Positions 9,905-19,256 of a stretch of 64,000 nt of DNA are shown here, one piece after another; positions within the stretch are counted from its first letter, which is position 1; each line of letters begins with the position of its first letter. The DNA is from Flexifilum sp963727545. GTDB taxonomy: Bacteria > Chloroflexota > Anaerolineae > Aggregatilineales > Phototrophicaceae. The translations under genes and the position numbers were made by a program. The stretch is taken from assembly GCA_963727545.1 (NCBI GenBank), contig CAVSGS010000020.1:1-64000 (forward strand), written 5' to 3'. Under the pieces are notes generated by a model, which made no database searches, was not told the origin of the DNA, and saw only the letters and a list, made by a program, of their open reading frames with translations.

Positions 9905-10370
9905 CGTGAACTCCGTTTTCCAACGCCGGGACGATCTCCGGCGAGACGCCAAGCGCGATCAATGCCGCTTCCTGCGCAGCCCACATCTCGGCGCGCTCAT
10001 CGGCATCACCGTGATCGTAGCCGAGCAGATGGAGCGTCCCGTGCACGACCAGCAGCTTCAGGCTGTCGGCGAGCGCGTGCCCTTCCTGCGCCGCCTGCGC
10101 CGAAGCGTAAGGGTAGGCGATCACGAGGTCGCCGAGATAGGGCGCATCCCCCGGCATCGAGTCCATCGGGAATGAGAGCACGTCGGTCGGCGCGTCGATG
10201 CCGCGAAACTGGCGGTTCAGGTCGGCGACGCTGTCGTCATCGGTGATGACGATGGTCATGCCGCTGCCTGCCTCGACTTCGTGGCTGGTCAGCACCTGCG
10301 TCGCCGCCGCCACCAAGTCCGTCGGGTCGAGCGCGTAGTCCGCTTCGTTTTGGACTTCAACCTCAAACAT
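9888..10370 (-). CDS. ybeY: Endoribonuclease/rRNA maturation factor YbeY
   Basis: A 160-residue protein with the zinc motif HGTLHLLGYDHGDADE (H-x3-H-x5-H) and the upstream strand motif VLSFPMDSMPGDAPYLGDLVIAY. YbeY takes part in 16S 3'-end maturation and ribosome quality control. It lies 3 nt after pgpH and overlaps dgkA, the standard pgpH-ybeY-dgkA order. Length is typical. Confidence 0.95.
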   Translation of the reverse strand: MFEVEVQNEADYALDPTDLVAAATQVLTSHEVEAGSGMTIVITDDDSVADLNRQFRGIDAPTDVLSFPMDSMPGDAPYLGDLVIAYPYASAQAAQEGHALADSLKLLVVHGTLHLLGYDHGDADERAEMWAAQEAALIALGVSPEIVPALENGVHDEPEG

Positions 10371-10373
10371 GCT

Positions 10374-12818
10374 TCAGCCCTCAGATGATTCTTCTTTTTT
10401 CTCGGTTGAGTTTTCAGTTGGGTTCCCGTCGGCGGACTCTTCCGCGCCGTCAGGCGACGCATCCACCGGCAGATCGACCGGAGTCATGCGCTGCGTGCGC
10501 CGCAGCGGGGGGACTTCCGGCATCGGCGTATCTTCATCGCCATCCAACTCGACGGCGGGAAGTTCAGTCGTCGTCGCTTTGGCGCGCGGCACTTCGACCT
10601 CGACGGGCGCGTGCTCGCCGGACTCAGCGCGCGAGATCGCCTCGATCGCTTCGACTTCCTCGCGCAGCGGCGCGGCGACTTCCGGCACCAACTCCGGCGG
10701 CATCTGCCGCTTGACCGAAGGCAGCGTCGGGTAGTTGATGCGCGGATGGAAGACCGCTTGCAGCATCTCGACGAAGATATCGCGGGTCGTGCTGATGTCT
10801 TTGAGCGTCAGATTCGACTCGTCCAACTGCCCGCCGCGCATCCGGTTATCGATGATGGTATCGACAATCTCGGCGATCTCGGCTTTGTTGGCGGGCTTGC
10901 GCGCGCGCACCGTGCTCTCGCAGCTATCCGCCAGCATCAGGATCGCCGTCTCGCGGGTTTGCGGTTTCGGACCGGGATAGGTGAACTGCTCGATGTCGAC
11001 CGATTCTTCGTCGCCCGCCTGCTCGACCGCCTTGGTATAGAAGTAGCCGACCAGCGTCGTCCCGTGATGCTCCATGATGAAATCGCGGATGCGCACCGGC
11101 AGCCGGAACTGGCGCGCCAGCCGCTCGCCGTCGGTCACGTGGCTGATGATGATGTCCGCGCTGCGATAGGGATCGTTGAGCGTCTCATGCGGGTTGACAT
11201 TATCCGCCTGATTCTCGACGAAAAAGGCGGCGTTGAGCATTTTGCCGATATCGTGGTAAAGCGCAGCGACGCGCATGAGTTCGGCATTCGCGCCAACCGC
11301 GTTACCGGCTTGTTCGCTCAGGTTGGCGACTTGCAGTGAATGCTGGTAAGTCCCGGGCGCTTCGCGCAGCAACCGCTGCAGCAGCGGTTGATTCGGCTGG
11401 CTGAGTTCAACCAGCTTGAGACTGGTCGGCAGGTTGAAAACGAGCGTGATGCCATACATCATCGCCAAGCCCGCCATCGCCGCGATCACGCCGTTGATCA
11501 CCGCCAGCAAGATCAGCGTCCCCAACGTCGTCCCGTCTGACGTGATCATTTCCAAGTTGAACAGGGTCACGATCAGCGTATTGGTCAGGGCGATCACCAA
11601 TCCGGCGAAGAAATAGCTGTTCACCCGCTCGGATCGACGCAGCAGCAGCGCCCCGACCGTCCCGCCAAGGATCACCATCGTGGCGATCTCCAGCGAGTTA
11701 TTGCTCATCAAGCCGATCAGCAGCCCCAAGCCCATCGTGGCGACGATGGCGATCTCCGTCCGCGTGATGATCACCAGCGTCAGCGCCAATACCGCCGCCG
11801 GATAGATGTAGGGTTGATCGCTGAACAGGCGCGCGCCCGCCAGCGTCAACAGGAACAGACCCGCCAGCAGCGCCAGAAAGCGCGCCTGCGTGTAATACTT
11901 GTCCGAGAAGCGCGACAAGTACAGCCCGATCGTGACCAGCACGACCAGACTGCCGAGGAACGCCCGTGCCACACTCTGCACCCGGCGATCCGGCGATTCG
12001 AGCAGTCCGAGCTTGCTCAGCGCTTCGTAATCTACTGTATCGAGGCGCGCCCCCGCCCGCACGACGACCTGTCCGCGCTCGAAACTGCGGCTCTCCGGCG
12101 CGACGGCATCCGCTGCCGCCTGCCGCGCCAATTCGGTCGCATCCGGGTTCGGGAAGCGATTCGGGCGCAGCAAGTCCTGCGCCAGCGCCACGATCACCGC
12201 CACCGTATCGGTGTCGAAGCGCAGCGCCACCTGTGACGGCAGCTGATCGGTCATCAGCGAGACGTCGCTCTCGCGGATCGACTCGCGCATGACTCGTTCC
12301 AAGACGTTGACCGCCTCGCTCGCGACCGCCCGCCACGAATCGTCATCCATCTGCAAGATCGATTCGATGATGGCGGGTTCGAGCTGCAGCGCTGTGATGT
12401 CGTTGATGTCGGCGATCTTCTGCTGCTGCGTGCCGTAGGGGTCCTTACGCACGTTGTCGATAAAGTCGAGGATTTGCTGCAGCAGCGTGATCTGGTGCCG
12501 CGCGACGTTCGGATCGGGCGGATCGTAAATCGGCGAAATGCTGTTCGCCGCCGCGTCCTTCTGGCGCTGCGTCAGCACATCGCTGACGTAGGTGATGCTG
12601 TAAGGTGCGCGAATGTCTTGCGCGACGACACTGCCCACTTGCAGCGCCGACGCATCATTTGCCGACTGAAACACGCTGTCGAAAGCAACGATCAGCGTCG
12701 AGAGCAGCACCGCCACCACCGCCACGAGGATCACCCCCAGCGTGTGGAGCGGATGCTCGCGGCGCGCGTTGGTCGACGGCGCGAGACTGTCGATAAACTC
12801 AGAAAGCCAGTTAAGCAT
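10374..12818 (-). CDS. pgpH: 7TM-HD family c-di-AMP phosphodiesterase (PgpH type)
   Basis: An 814-residue membrane phosphohydrolase. One N-terminal helix is followed by the extracytoplasmic 7TMR-HDED domain (about 60-310, with PYSITYVSDVLTQRQKDAA), then a seven-helix bundle (about 315-490) and a cytoplasmic HD domain. The HD motif is ALYHDIGKM, with ISHVTDGERLA and IMEHHGTTLVGYFY following. The last 130 residues are acidic, disordered and poorly conserved. In Listeria and Bacillus this family hydrolyses c-di-AMP, which controls potassium import. It overlaps yqeY by 8 nt. Confidence 0.92.
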   Translation of the reverse strand: MLNWLSEFIDSLAPSTNARREHPLHTLGVILVAVVAVLLSTLIVAFDSVFQSANDASALQVGSVVAQDIRAPYSITYVSDVLTQRQKDAAANSISPIYDPPDPNVARHQITLLQQILDFIDNVRKDPYGTQQQKIADINDITALQLEPAIIESILQMDDDSWRAVASEAVNVLERVMRESIRESDVSLMTDQLPSQVALRFDTDTVAVIVALAQDLLRPNRFPNPDATELARQAAADAVAPESRSFERGQVVVRAGARLDTVDYEALSKLGLLESPDRRVQSVARAFLGSLVVLVTIGLYLSRFSDKYYTQARFLALLAGLFLLTLAGARLFSDQPYIYPAAVLALTLVIITRTEIAIVATMGLGLLIGLMSNNSLEIATMVILGGTVGALLLRRSERVNSYFFAGLVIALTNTLIVTLFNLEMITSDGTTLGTLILLAVINGVIAAMAGLAMMYGITLVFNLPTSLKLVELSQPNQPLLQRLLREAPGTYQHSLQVANLSEQAGNAVGANAELMRVAALYHDIGKMLNAAFFVENQADNVNPHETLNDPYRSADIIISHVTDGERLARQFRLPVRIRDFIMEHHGTTLVGYFYTKAVEQAGDEESVDIEQFTYPGPKPQTRETAILMLADSCESTVRARKPANKAEIAEIVDTIIDNRMRGGQLDESNLTLKDISTTRDIFVEMLQAVFHPRINYPTLPSVKRQMPPELVPEVAAPLREEVEAIEAISRAESGEHAPVEVEVPRAKATTTELPAVELDGDEDTPMPEVPPLRRTQRMTPVDLPVDASPDGAEESADGNPTENSTEKKEESSEG

Positions 12819-13263
12819 TGCCCAGTTGTTCGCGGACGACCTCGTTCACGAGCTTGCCGTCCGCCTGCCCTTTCACCTTCGGCATCAGAACGTTCATGAC
12901 TTTGCCCATCTCTTTGGGCGACGCCGCTCCGGTCTCGCGGATGGCGTCCCGCACCAGTTCGGCGATCTCGTCGCGCGAAAGCTGGCGCGGCATAAAAGCA
13001 TCCAATACTGCCAATTCGCGCTCGCCCTGATCGGCAAGATCGTCGCGTCCGGCATTACGCGCTTCATCGATGCTCTCGTGGCGCTTCTTGATCTCGCGCT
13101 GCAGAATCGTGATCGTGTCGTCGCCGGTCAATTCGCGCCGCTCGTCGATTTCAACCTGCTTGAACAAGCTGATCGTCATCCGCAGCACGTCACGGCGCAT
13201 GACGTCTTTCTGGATCATCGCCTCTTTCAAGGCGGCTTGCATCTGTGGTCTTGGGTCTTGCAT
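12811..13263 (-). CDS. yqeY: GatB/YqeY domain protein
   Basis: A 150-residue protein matching YqeY: ALKEAMIQKDVMRRDVLRM at the N terminus, EARNAGRDDLADQGERELAVL, YMP-like FMPRQLSRDEI and GKVMNVLMPKVKGQADGKLV at the C terminus. The domain is the tRNA-binding tail seen in GatB, found free in many bacteria, possibly affecting aminoacyl-tRNA metabolism. It heads the block yqeY-pgpH-ybeY-dgkA-dgkA-GH18-like, with an 8-nt overlap to pgpH. Confidence 0.93.
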   Translation of the reverse strand: MQDPRPQMQAALKEAMIQKDVMRRDVLRMTISLFKQVEIDERRELTGDDTITILQREIKKRHESIDEARNAGRDDLADQGERELAVLDAFMPRQLSRDEIAELVRDAIRETGAASPKEMGKVMNVLMPKVKGQADGKLVNEVVREQLGNA

Positions 13264-13395
13264 CGTATCCTCTTGTGATCGCAGCTTTTAGTTATTGGTT
13301 ATTGGTTCTTAGTGCCTTGTCCGGTAAGTTTTCTCGAATTGGGCGTTGTGCTTGCTCCGCAAGCCTGAACGCTGCTACAAACGCATCCCGTCGTT

Positions 13396-13425
13396 GTAGG
13401 GGCGTAACATGTTACGCCCGTTTTT
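13396..13425. repeat. Dispersed palindromic repeat, copy 1
   Basis: A perfect 20-bp palindrome (gggcgtaaca / tgttacgccc at 13400-13419), preceded by tgtag and followed by gttttt, so it may also act as a + strand terminator. It belongs to a family with copies at 14819, 28133, 40943 and 49983. The same gap (13264-13497) also has a wider inverted pair, ggttattggtt near 13293 and aaccaataacc near 13461. Confidence 0.75.
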
Positions 13426-13497
13426 CTTCGATTATTTGCCGGATGAAGCACTTAGCTGAAAACCAATAACCATTCGACAAGAACTGCTACTCAGCAC

Positions 13498-14793
13498 TCA
13501 TTGCTCAGCACTCAGTACGGCTTCGCCGCGCATTTGCCCACGATCCTGATCATACCACGTCAACTGTACCGGGATGATTTGCCCCGTCAGCGGGCGTGGA
13601 TGCACGCAGCTCACGCGGATATAGTTGTCAGTATAACCAACATTGATGAAACCGGCTTCGGTTGCCCCGGCGACGTGCTCCCACAGCACCGGGCGCGTCG
13701 TGCCGGTGAAGCGCTCGGCGTAACGCTGCTGCATCAACTCCGCTAGCGCGATCATCTGGGCGCTGCGTTCCTTCTTGATCGCCTTGCTGACGTGCCCGCG
13801 CATCCGTGCCGCCCCGGTACCGGGGCGCTTGCTGTAGCGAAAGACGTGCATCCCGGCGAAATCCAGCGATTCGACAAATGCCGCGCTGACGGCGAACTCC
13901 TCGTCAGTCTCGCCGGGGAAGCCGACGATCAAGTCGGTGGTGATGCACGGATCGTCAATCGCCACACGTGCCGCCGCGATCAACTCGCGGAATTGCGCTT
14001 GGGTCGTCCGCCGTGCCATCCGCCGCAGCGTCGAGTCGCAGCCGCTTTGCAGCGGTAAATGCAAATGCGGACACAAGCGCGGATTCTCCCATAGGCGAAA
14101 GAACTCCGGCGAGAGATCCCACGGCTCCAGCGATGACAGGCGCAGACGCGGAATCTCCGTCTCATCTAAGATAGCGCGGACAAGCTGCATCAGCCCGTCG
14201 CTGCTGCCCAAGTCATGCCCGTAGCTGCCCAGATGCACCCCGGTCAGCACCGCTTCGCTGTAGCCCGCCGCGTACAGCGCTTGAACTTCGCGCACCACGT
14301 CGGCGAGTGGGCGACTCCGTCCCGCCCCCCGCGCGACGGTTGTCACGCAGAAGGTGCAGGCGTTATCGCAGCCGTCCTGCGTCTTGACGAAGGCGCGCGT
14401 ATGGGCAAGATGCTGGGGCGTGTCCCGCGCGATCGGCTCCACGTCGAAGGGTTCAAGCGATTGTCCGGTCAGCGTCGGTACCAGATCATCTTTGCCGAGA
14501 TTGTCGATCACCCGCGCCACCCCCGGCAGCACGGCGATCTCGTCGGGCGCAATCTGCGCATAGCAGCCCGTCACCGTAATCGCCGCCTGACCACCGGCGC
14601 GATGCAGTTGGCGCACCAGCTTGCGGCTGTCGCGGACGGCGTCGTTGGTCACGGCGCAGGTATTGACGACGATCTGATCCGCCAGCGCGGGATCGTCGAC
14701 GATTTCGTGTCCCTGCTGCTGAAACTGCCGCGTCATCGTCTCGATCTCGCTCTGGTTCAGGCGGCAGCCCAACATGCGTAAGTGGATTTTCAT
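13498..14793 (-). CDS. mtaB: tRNA t6A37 methylthiotransferase (MtaB family)
   Basis: A 431-residue radical SAM enzyme. The N-terminal MTTase domain has three cluster cysteines in LGCRLNQSE, VVNTCAVT and VTGCYAQ. The radical SAM motif is CDNACTFC. The middle carries SSLEPWDL and HLHLPLQSGCDSTLRRM, the family fingerprints, and the end is a TRAM domain. The KCKQNQ-like opening LGCRLNQ favours MtaB over MiaB or RimO. It converts t6A37 to ms2t6A in tRNA. In Bacillus, yqeV (mtaB) lies near yqeY as here. Confidence 0.93.
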   Translation of the reverse strand: MKIHLRMLGCRLNQSEIETMTRQFQQQGHEIVDDPALADQIVVNTCAVTNDAVRDSRKLVRQLHRAGGQAAITVTGCYAQIAPDEIAVLPGVARVIDNLGKDDLVPTLTGQSLEPFDVEPIARDTPQHLAHTRAFVKTQDGCDNACTFCVTTVARGAGRSRPLADVVREVQALYAAGYSEAVLTGVHLGSYGHDLGSSDGLMQLVRAILDETEIPRLRLSSLEPWDLSPEFFRLWENPRLCPHLHLPLQSGCDSTLRRMARRTTQAQFRELIAAARVAIDDPCITTDLIVGFPGETDEEFAVSAAFVESLDFAGMHVFRYSKRPGTGAARMRGHVSKAIKKERSAQMIALAELMQQRYAERFTGTTRPVLWEHVAGATEAGFINVGYTDNYIRVSCVHPRPLTGQIIPVQLTWYDQDRGQMRGEAVLSAEQ

Positions 14794-14818
14794 AGCGGCA
14801 TAATCTTCATGGCATCGT

Positions 14819-14846
14819 GTAGGGGCGAGGCATGCCTCGCCCCTAC
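14819..14846. repeat. Dispersed palindromic repeat, copy 2
   Basis: A perfect 28-bp palindrome with half-site gtaggggcgaggca. It lies between mtaB and the next upstream minus-strand gene and may fold as a terminator-like hairpin in RNA, although no T-run follows. Confidence 0.85.
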
Positions 14847-14860
14847 CTCACATTTCGGGA

Positions 14861-15664
14861 TTATTGCGCTTCGGGTGCATAGACCAGCAGATTGTCGAAG
14901 GCGACGACAACGCCCGCGTCGCCGGTCGCCTGCGCCGTCACGCCGATTTGCCCGTCGGGGATGGAGTCGTCGGTCAGCGCATAAGCGACTTCGCCGCCGG
15001 AGCACTCGCCCGTCCCGGCGTTATAGATCGCCTGACCAATGGGCGTATCGCCGGTGGATAAGCACAACGGAACATTTTCTCCGTTGACGTAGAAGCTGAA
15101 CTGAGCACCACGCGCAATCACACGCAAGTCGTTGACGACGTTCAGATCCTGCCGAATCGCACTGGACTCGATCCAATCGCTGAGCACCTGCGGCAGTCCA
15201 TCAACAACCCGGCTAACTTGATACCAGCCGTCGCTGCTGATCAGGAACAGGTAGTAACTGTCGTCCTCGACGGAGGTATTGTCCTTGTTTTGCAGCCGGA
15301 AGACGACGCCGTAACCGTTGTCGATCGGTCCCTCGACCGCTTGTGCGGCGACGCGCAGGTCGAAATCGCCGAAGTAAGGCGCGGCGACCGAATAGGCACC
15401 CTTGCCCGCTTCGCCAATGCTGACGCGCAGCTGCCCGCCGTCGATCTGCGTCGAGAGCCGCCCGTCGTATTGATCCCACTCGCCATTGAAACCGTCAGTC
15501 GGGCTGCCATCGAAGGTAGCAGCGTAGAGCAGTGATCCGGCATCGCCGGAGACGACGTAATGCTGCCAGCTTGCCCGCGATCGACTCAGCACCAGCAGCA
15601 CCGCGAAAACAGCGATCAACACGATCAGTCCGAGCAGTCGGCGCACCGAATTTCCTCTCACCAT
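14861..15664 (-). CDS. Membrane-anchored LamG/DUF1080-like protein
   Basis: A 267-residue protein with an N-terminal signal anchor (LLGLIVLIAVFAVLLVL) and an extracellular beta-sandwich. Sequence such as YAATFDGSPTDGFNGEW, YGVVFRLQNKDN and GQIGVTAQATGDAGVVVAFDN matches the concanavalin-like fold of DUF1080/family-16-type carbohydrate-binding domains. It is the last gene of the minus-strand operon with the TPR and membrane proteins. It probably binds a surface ligand; no catalytic residues can be named. Confidence 0.7.
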   Translation of the reverse strand: MVRGNSVRRLLGLIVLIAVFAVLLVLSRSRASWQHYVVSGDAGSLLYAATFDGSPTDGFNGEWDQYDGRLSTQIDGGQLRVSIGEAGKGAYSVAAPYFGDFDLRVAAQAVEGPIDNGYGVVFRLQNKDNTSVEDDSYYLFLISSDGWYQVSRVVDGLPQVLSDWIESSAIRQDLNVVNDLRVIARGAQFSFYVNGENVPLCLSTGDTPIGQAIYNAGTGECSGGEVAYALTDDSIPDGQIGVTAQATGDAGVVVAFDNLLVYAPEAQ

Positions 15665-15706
15665 GACAACGGGAATTGTAACATGCGGGGTGATGAGCGT
15701 AAACGT

Positions 15707-16612
15707 TCAGTTGCGCCGGACGAGCGTCAGCGCCGCTTGCCGCAGCGCCCACGTCTCGACCACGTGATGAAAGCCCCACACCGCCGCATAGACAATACCG
15801 ATCAGAATCGGGGCGAAAAAGATGACCAACAGCGTGTTGGGCAAAGCGAGGATGCTGAAGCTAACCACCCACGAGAGCATCAAAGCGACCACACTAAAGA
15901 CAAAGCCTTCGACCACCCACAGCGCGAATACGTAGCCCGCCGCCGAGAGCATCGTCGTCGTGCTGCTCTGCATCCGTGACGAGACCGCCAGCCCGACCGC
16001 CGTCAAAGCGCGCAGCCGCCAGAGCGGTTCGACGACGTAAATCAGGCTCAGCAGCCCGATCACCGCGTAGCCAAACACCACTTCCAGCGGATCGACGGTA
16101 ATCGGCACCATCAGGAAAATCGGCGCGGTGTACATGAAAACCAGCAGCGCGACCGCGCCGATCCGCACGCCGACGACCAGTGTCATCAGCCGCCACGCGC
16201 GAATCTGGGCGGTGCCATGCTTCGCCGCGATCAAGCGCTCGACGCGGAGCAGCGTCAGCCGCAGCAAATCCCAGCGCCCGGTGATCAACTCGCCGCTGAT
16301 GCCGCCAACGGCGACCGCGATCCCGGCGCAATCCACCAGCAGCCCTAACAGCAGCCCAATCGCCAGCACCCAAGCGACGTAACTCATCCCGAATTCGGTG
16401 ATCACGCTCAGTGTCCGATAGTGCTGCAAGTCGAGCGCCATCAGCACCAGAAACGGGATCACAACCACCGCCGCCCCCATCCCGATCCACCGGCTGGAGC
16501 GCTGCGCCAGCGCCGCGCTGCTGTCGGCGTAGCGCACGTGGCGCGCCTCCAGTTCGAACAGGGGGTTATGGCTCAATTGTGCGTGCGGGGTCAGTCGATA
16601 AATCGGCTTCAT
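15707..16612 (-). CDS. Six-helix integral membrane protein, ABC-2 permease-like
   Basis: A 301-residue protein with about six membrane helices. After the second helix is a cytoplasmic loop ISGELITGRWDLLRLTLL, which recalls coupling segments of ABC-2 type permeases. A related protein is encoded at 20411-21346 (shared opening, with the N-terminal segments SHNPLFELEARHVRY and LNHPPLRSPLFRRAY, similar length and loop position). No ATP-binding partner is encoded nearby. The start overlaps the TPR gene by 47 nt; the shared N-terminal pattern supports this start. Confidence 0.6.
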   Translation of the reverse strand: MKPIYRLTPHAQLSHNPLFELEARHVRYADSSAALAQRSSRWIGMGAAVVVIPFLVLMALDLQHYRTLSVITEFGMSYVAWVLAIGLLLGLLVDCAGIAVAVGGISGELITGRWDLLRLTLLRVERLIAAKHGTAQIRAWRLMTLVVGVRIGAVALLVFMYTAPIFLMVPITVDPLEVVFGYAVIGLLSLIYVVEPLWRLRALTAVGLAVSSRMQSSTTTMLSAAGYVFALWVVEGFVFSVVALMLSWVVSFSILALPNTLLVIFFAPILIGIVYAAVWGFHHVVETWALRQAALTLVRRN

Positions 16613-17624
16613 TCACCAATCCGAGACTATCCAACAGGGTCATTTCACCCGTGTAAAAGGCATCAAGCTGGGGCTGCAAGCGATCGTCGAGCGCGACGGC
16701 GTATTTCAGCCAATGCTCGGCGGTCGTCAGATCGCCGGTGAGTTGGTAAGCAGTGCCCAATTCGGCGTAGAGCGCCGCGTTCTCCGGGTCAAGCGCGGTC
16801 GCCTGAATGATCGCTTTGAGGCTGCCCGCGTAATCGTAATTCAGCCGTAGATGCAAGCCTTGCAGCAGCCGAACTTGCGCGCTGTCCGGTGCCAGCGCCA
16901 CCGCTTGATCGATCCAGCGGGTGCCGGATTTACCCTGCATATCCCGCGCCCAACCGCCATACGCCAGCGCCAGCGGATCGCCGACGGCTTGCGAGAAGGC
17001 GAGTTCGGCATACGCCCACAGCTTCACGTCCGCCAGCGCGATCCCGGCGCGCGTCGGGTCGGTGGGGCTGGTCAGGGCGGGCAGCAGCACCGCGACCTCC
17101 GCCGGATAGGTCGGCTGCGCCGCCGCGAGCAGATCCGCCGCCCGCGCCGGATCGGTCGCCATGCGGATCGCGCCGAGTTGGAATTCCGCCCACGGCGTAT
17201 CGGTTGAATCAGGCGGCAGCAGCGCCAGCAAGCGATCCAGCGCATCGGCGGCATCCGCCCAACGCGCCAGTTCGAGATACGCCTGCGCGCGGTCGCGCAG
17301 CACGGTCGCGTCGGGAGCAGCCGCTTCCCAATAAGCGACCGCACGGGTCAGGTCGCCCGCCTCGCGCCAGAGATCGCCCGCCAAGCGCGACCGCTCCGGC
17401 GTCCAGCCGTCGACTGCCGCCTGCGCCTCGACTTGATAAAGCGCCTGCAACGGACGTCCGCTGCGGCGCTGGGGCAGCACCACAGCCGACGGTCCAGTTG
17501 GGTTGATTGGATTGGGGGTTGGCGAAAGGCGGGAAACTTCCAGCAGCACCGCGGCGATCGTCAGCGCGACAATCGCCAACAGTGAAGCCACCAGCACCGT
17601 CGTCCGCGAGGACGGGCGGATCAT
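16566..17624 (-). CDS. Membrane-anchored TPR protein
   Basis: A 352-residue protein. One N-terminal membrane helix (TVLVASLLAIVALTIAAVLL) is followed by a proline linker and tetratricopeptide repeats such as AGDLTRAVAYWEAAA, AQAYLELARWADAADALDRL and ALYAELGTAYQLTGDLTTAE. The repeats should face outside and hold partner proteins. Its ATG overlaps the stop of the response-regulator gene (ATGA), so the two are translationally coupled. Confidence 0.8.
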   Translation of the reverse strand: MIRPSSRTTVLVASLLAIVALTIAAVLLEVSRLSPTPNPINPTGPSAVVLPQRRSGRPLQALYQVEAQAAVDGWTPERSRLAGDLWREAGDLTRAVAYWEAAAPDATVLRDRAQAYLELARWADAADALDRLLALLPPDSTDTPWAEFQLGAIRMATDPARAADLLAAAQPTYPAEVAVLLPALTSPTDPTRAGIALADVKLWAYAELAFSQAVGDPLALAYGGWARDMQGKSGTRWIDQAVALAPDSAQVRLLQGLHLRLNYDYAGSLKAIIQATALDPENAALYAELGTAYQLTGDLTTAEHWLKYAVALDDRLQPQLDAFYTGEMTLLDSLGLVNEADLSTDPARTIEP

Positions 17625-18289
17625 CCCGCGGCGCTGTTGAGCGCGCTCCGGATCACCCGTTCCACCTCGCCGGGCGTGAACGGCTTGATCAGGTAGCTGT
17701 AAACGTCGTGGAGCTTGCCGACCAGCCGGTTCGCCGGGTCGCCGTAAGCGGTGATCACGATCACAATCGGCATTTTGCCGCCGGTCGAACGCTGCTGCTC
17801 CTTGATGTTTTCGAGCACTTTCCAGCCGGGACCATCCGGCAGACCGATGTCCAGCAGCACAATGTCCGGCTTCATCAGGTTAAAGCGCGCGAACGCCCGC
17901 CCGCCGTTACTCTCGTGAACGGCGACCATCCGCATCCGCTGGAGTGTCACCTGCAAGATTTCCGCCAGTTCGATAGTATCCTCAACGATCAAAGCGGTGG
18001 GGGGATTGTTTCGCTGCAATTCGGGTTGTGGTTGAGCTGCGGCTTGGGTTTCTGCCGTCGTACGCATTGCATCTTGTCCTTCACTGTCATCCGCACCTTC
18101 ACCCGGCAGTACCACCGCCGCGACAACCCCCGTCTCTGCCACCGGCGCACGATGCAAACCGTCCGAGCGCAGCGAGGCGTTGGTCATCGCTTGCAGCAGG
18201 CTCAGCGGTTCGCGTTCCTCGTGGGACTCGGGCGATCCCTCCGCCTGTGGATCGGTTATAATGACGCTGTCGACCGAAACTCTCGTCAT
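17621..18289 (-). CDS. Response regulator receiver protein with N-terminal extension
   Basis: A 222-residue protein. The first 100 residues are low-complexity and probably disordered. A single receiver domain follows: ALIVEDTIELAEILQ (acidic pair), DIVLLDIGLPDG (phospho-Asp), VIVITAYGDP (Thr) and YLIKPFTPGEVERVI (Lys). No output domain is present. It heads the TPR-membrane-LamG operon, so it may signal to that membrane complex. ATG 18289 has AAAGG at good spacing. A GTG start at 18343 is less likely. Confidence 0.82.
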   Translation of the reverse strand: MTRVSVDSVIITDPQAEGSPESHEEREPLSLLQAMTNASLRSDGLHRAPVAETGVVAAVVLPGEGADDSEGQDAMRTTAETQAAAQPQPELQRNNPPTALIVEDTIELAEILQVTLQRMRMVAVHESNGGRAFARFNLMKPDIVLLDIGLPDGPGWKVLENIKEQQRSTGGKMPIVIVITAYGDPANRLVGKLHDVYSYLIKPFTPGEVERVIRSALNSAAG

Positions 18290-18442
18290 CGGGTATGCCT
18301 TTACATCTGGAACTACGACTTGATGACCGCCAGAGTATAGCACGCGAGCATGAAGGTGCGATCAAGCATTGTACAGATCATCTAACGTTCTCGATTTTCT
18401 TCACAATTCTAACAAGGATTATCGCGACGGGACGTTTAGGTT

Positions 18443-19255
18443 ATGAAATTCCCGTTAATTTCTGAGCCAATCCGTTTACCGCTTCAGCATCATGGCGATT
18501 GCACCCTGCTGGGCGTCGTGCCGGGTGATCCAGCTGATCCGTCCGGCGCGGCAGACTGTACCATCTACGTCGAAGAAATCTACGACGAGGACGGGAAGCT
18601 CGCGCAGCACGCGCTGACGCTCGACGGTCGGCTGTTGGCGACCGTCGACGAAGGCAGCGGTGACACCGATCTGCACCCGCTCGACCTGCCGCCGCAGCGA
18701 ATCAAGCCCCAGACCGGCTGGCATACGATGGCGCTCAACTTCGCCGGACCGCGTCATCGCGGGCTGCGCGCGCCGGAACGCACGCTCGACCTCGTGCGTC
18801 CGCTGACCATCGCCGAGAAAATGGCGCTGATCGACCGCTTCCGGCTCGACGTGCCGCCGCCGCTGCTCTTGGGCGTCGCCGAAAGCTACGTGCTCGCCGA
18901 AACGCCGATCTGCGCGCCGACGCTCTATTTCGTCTGCCGCCGGGTGCGCTTCGCCGTCGCGCTGACCGAGGAACGTACCGACGCCGACGGTCAGCCTTAC
19001 GATTACGATACGCAGGTGGTCTATCTGGCCCATTTCTACGAGCGCGATCAAGAGCCGGAATGGTCGGACATCCTTGCCGACGCGACCAGTATCCCGCTGA
19101 GCCGCCCGATGGACTGCCTGCTGGTCAAGGATCGCCTGTTCATCGCCGACGGCGGCGCGGACGACCGCTTGAGCGCGATTCACGTCTGGCAGCTCGACCT
19201 GCCCACTGCCGAATGCAGCGAAGAAGAGAAGCTGAACAAGAAACTCTACGGTTAA
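18443..19255 (+). CDS. Uncharacterised protein
   Basis: A 270-residue protein that I do not recognise. It has no signal peptide or membrane helix. It is rich in acidic strand-like segments (CTIYVEEIYDEDGK, YDYDTQVVYLAHFYERD) and ends with DCLLVKDRLFIADGGADDRL, which looks like one blade of a beta-propeller. Its stop is 1 nt before the next gene, a TolB-type propeller protein, so they are expressed together, opposite the receiver/TPR operon. The 153-nt gap to 18289 should hold both promoters; none is obvious. Confidence 0.75.
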   Translation: MKFPLISEPIRLPLQHHGDCTLLGVVPGDPADPSGAADCTIYVEEIYDEDGKLAQHALTLDGRLLATVDEGSGDTDLHPLDLPPQRIKPQTGWHTMALNFAGPRHRGLRAPERTLDLVRPLTIAEKMALIDRFRLDVPPPLLLGVAESYVLAETPICAPTLYFVCRRVRFAVALTEERTDADGQPYDYDTQVVYLAHFYERDQEPEWSDILADATSIPLSRPMDCLLVKDRLFIADGGADDRLSAIHVWQLDLPTAECSEEEKLNKKLYG

Positions 19256-19256
19256 C

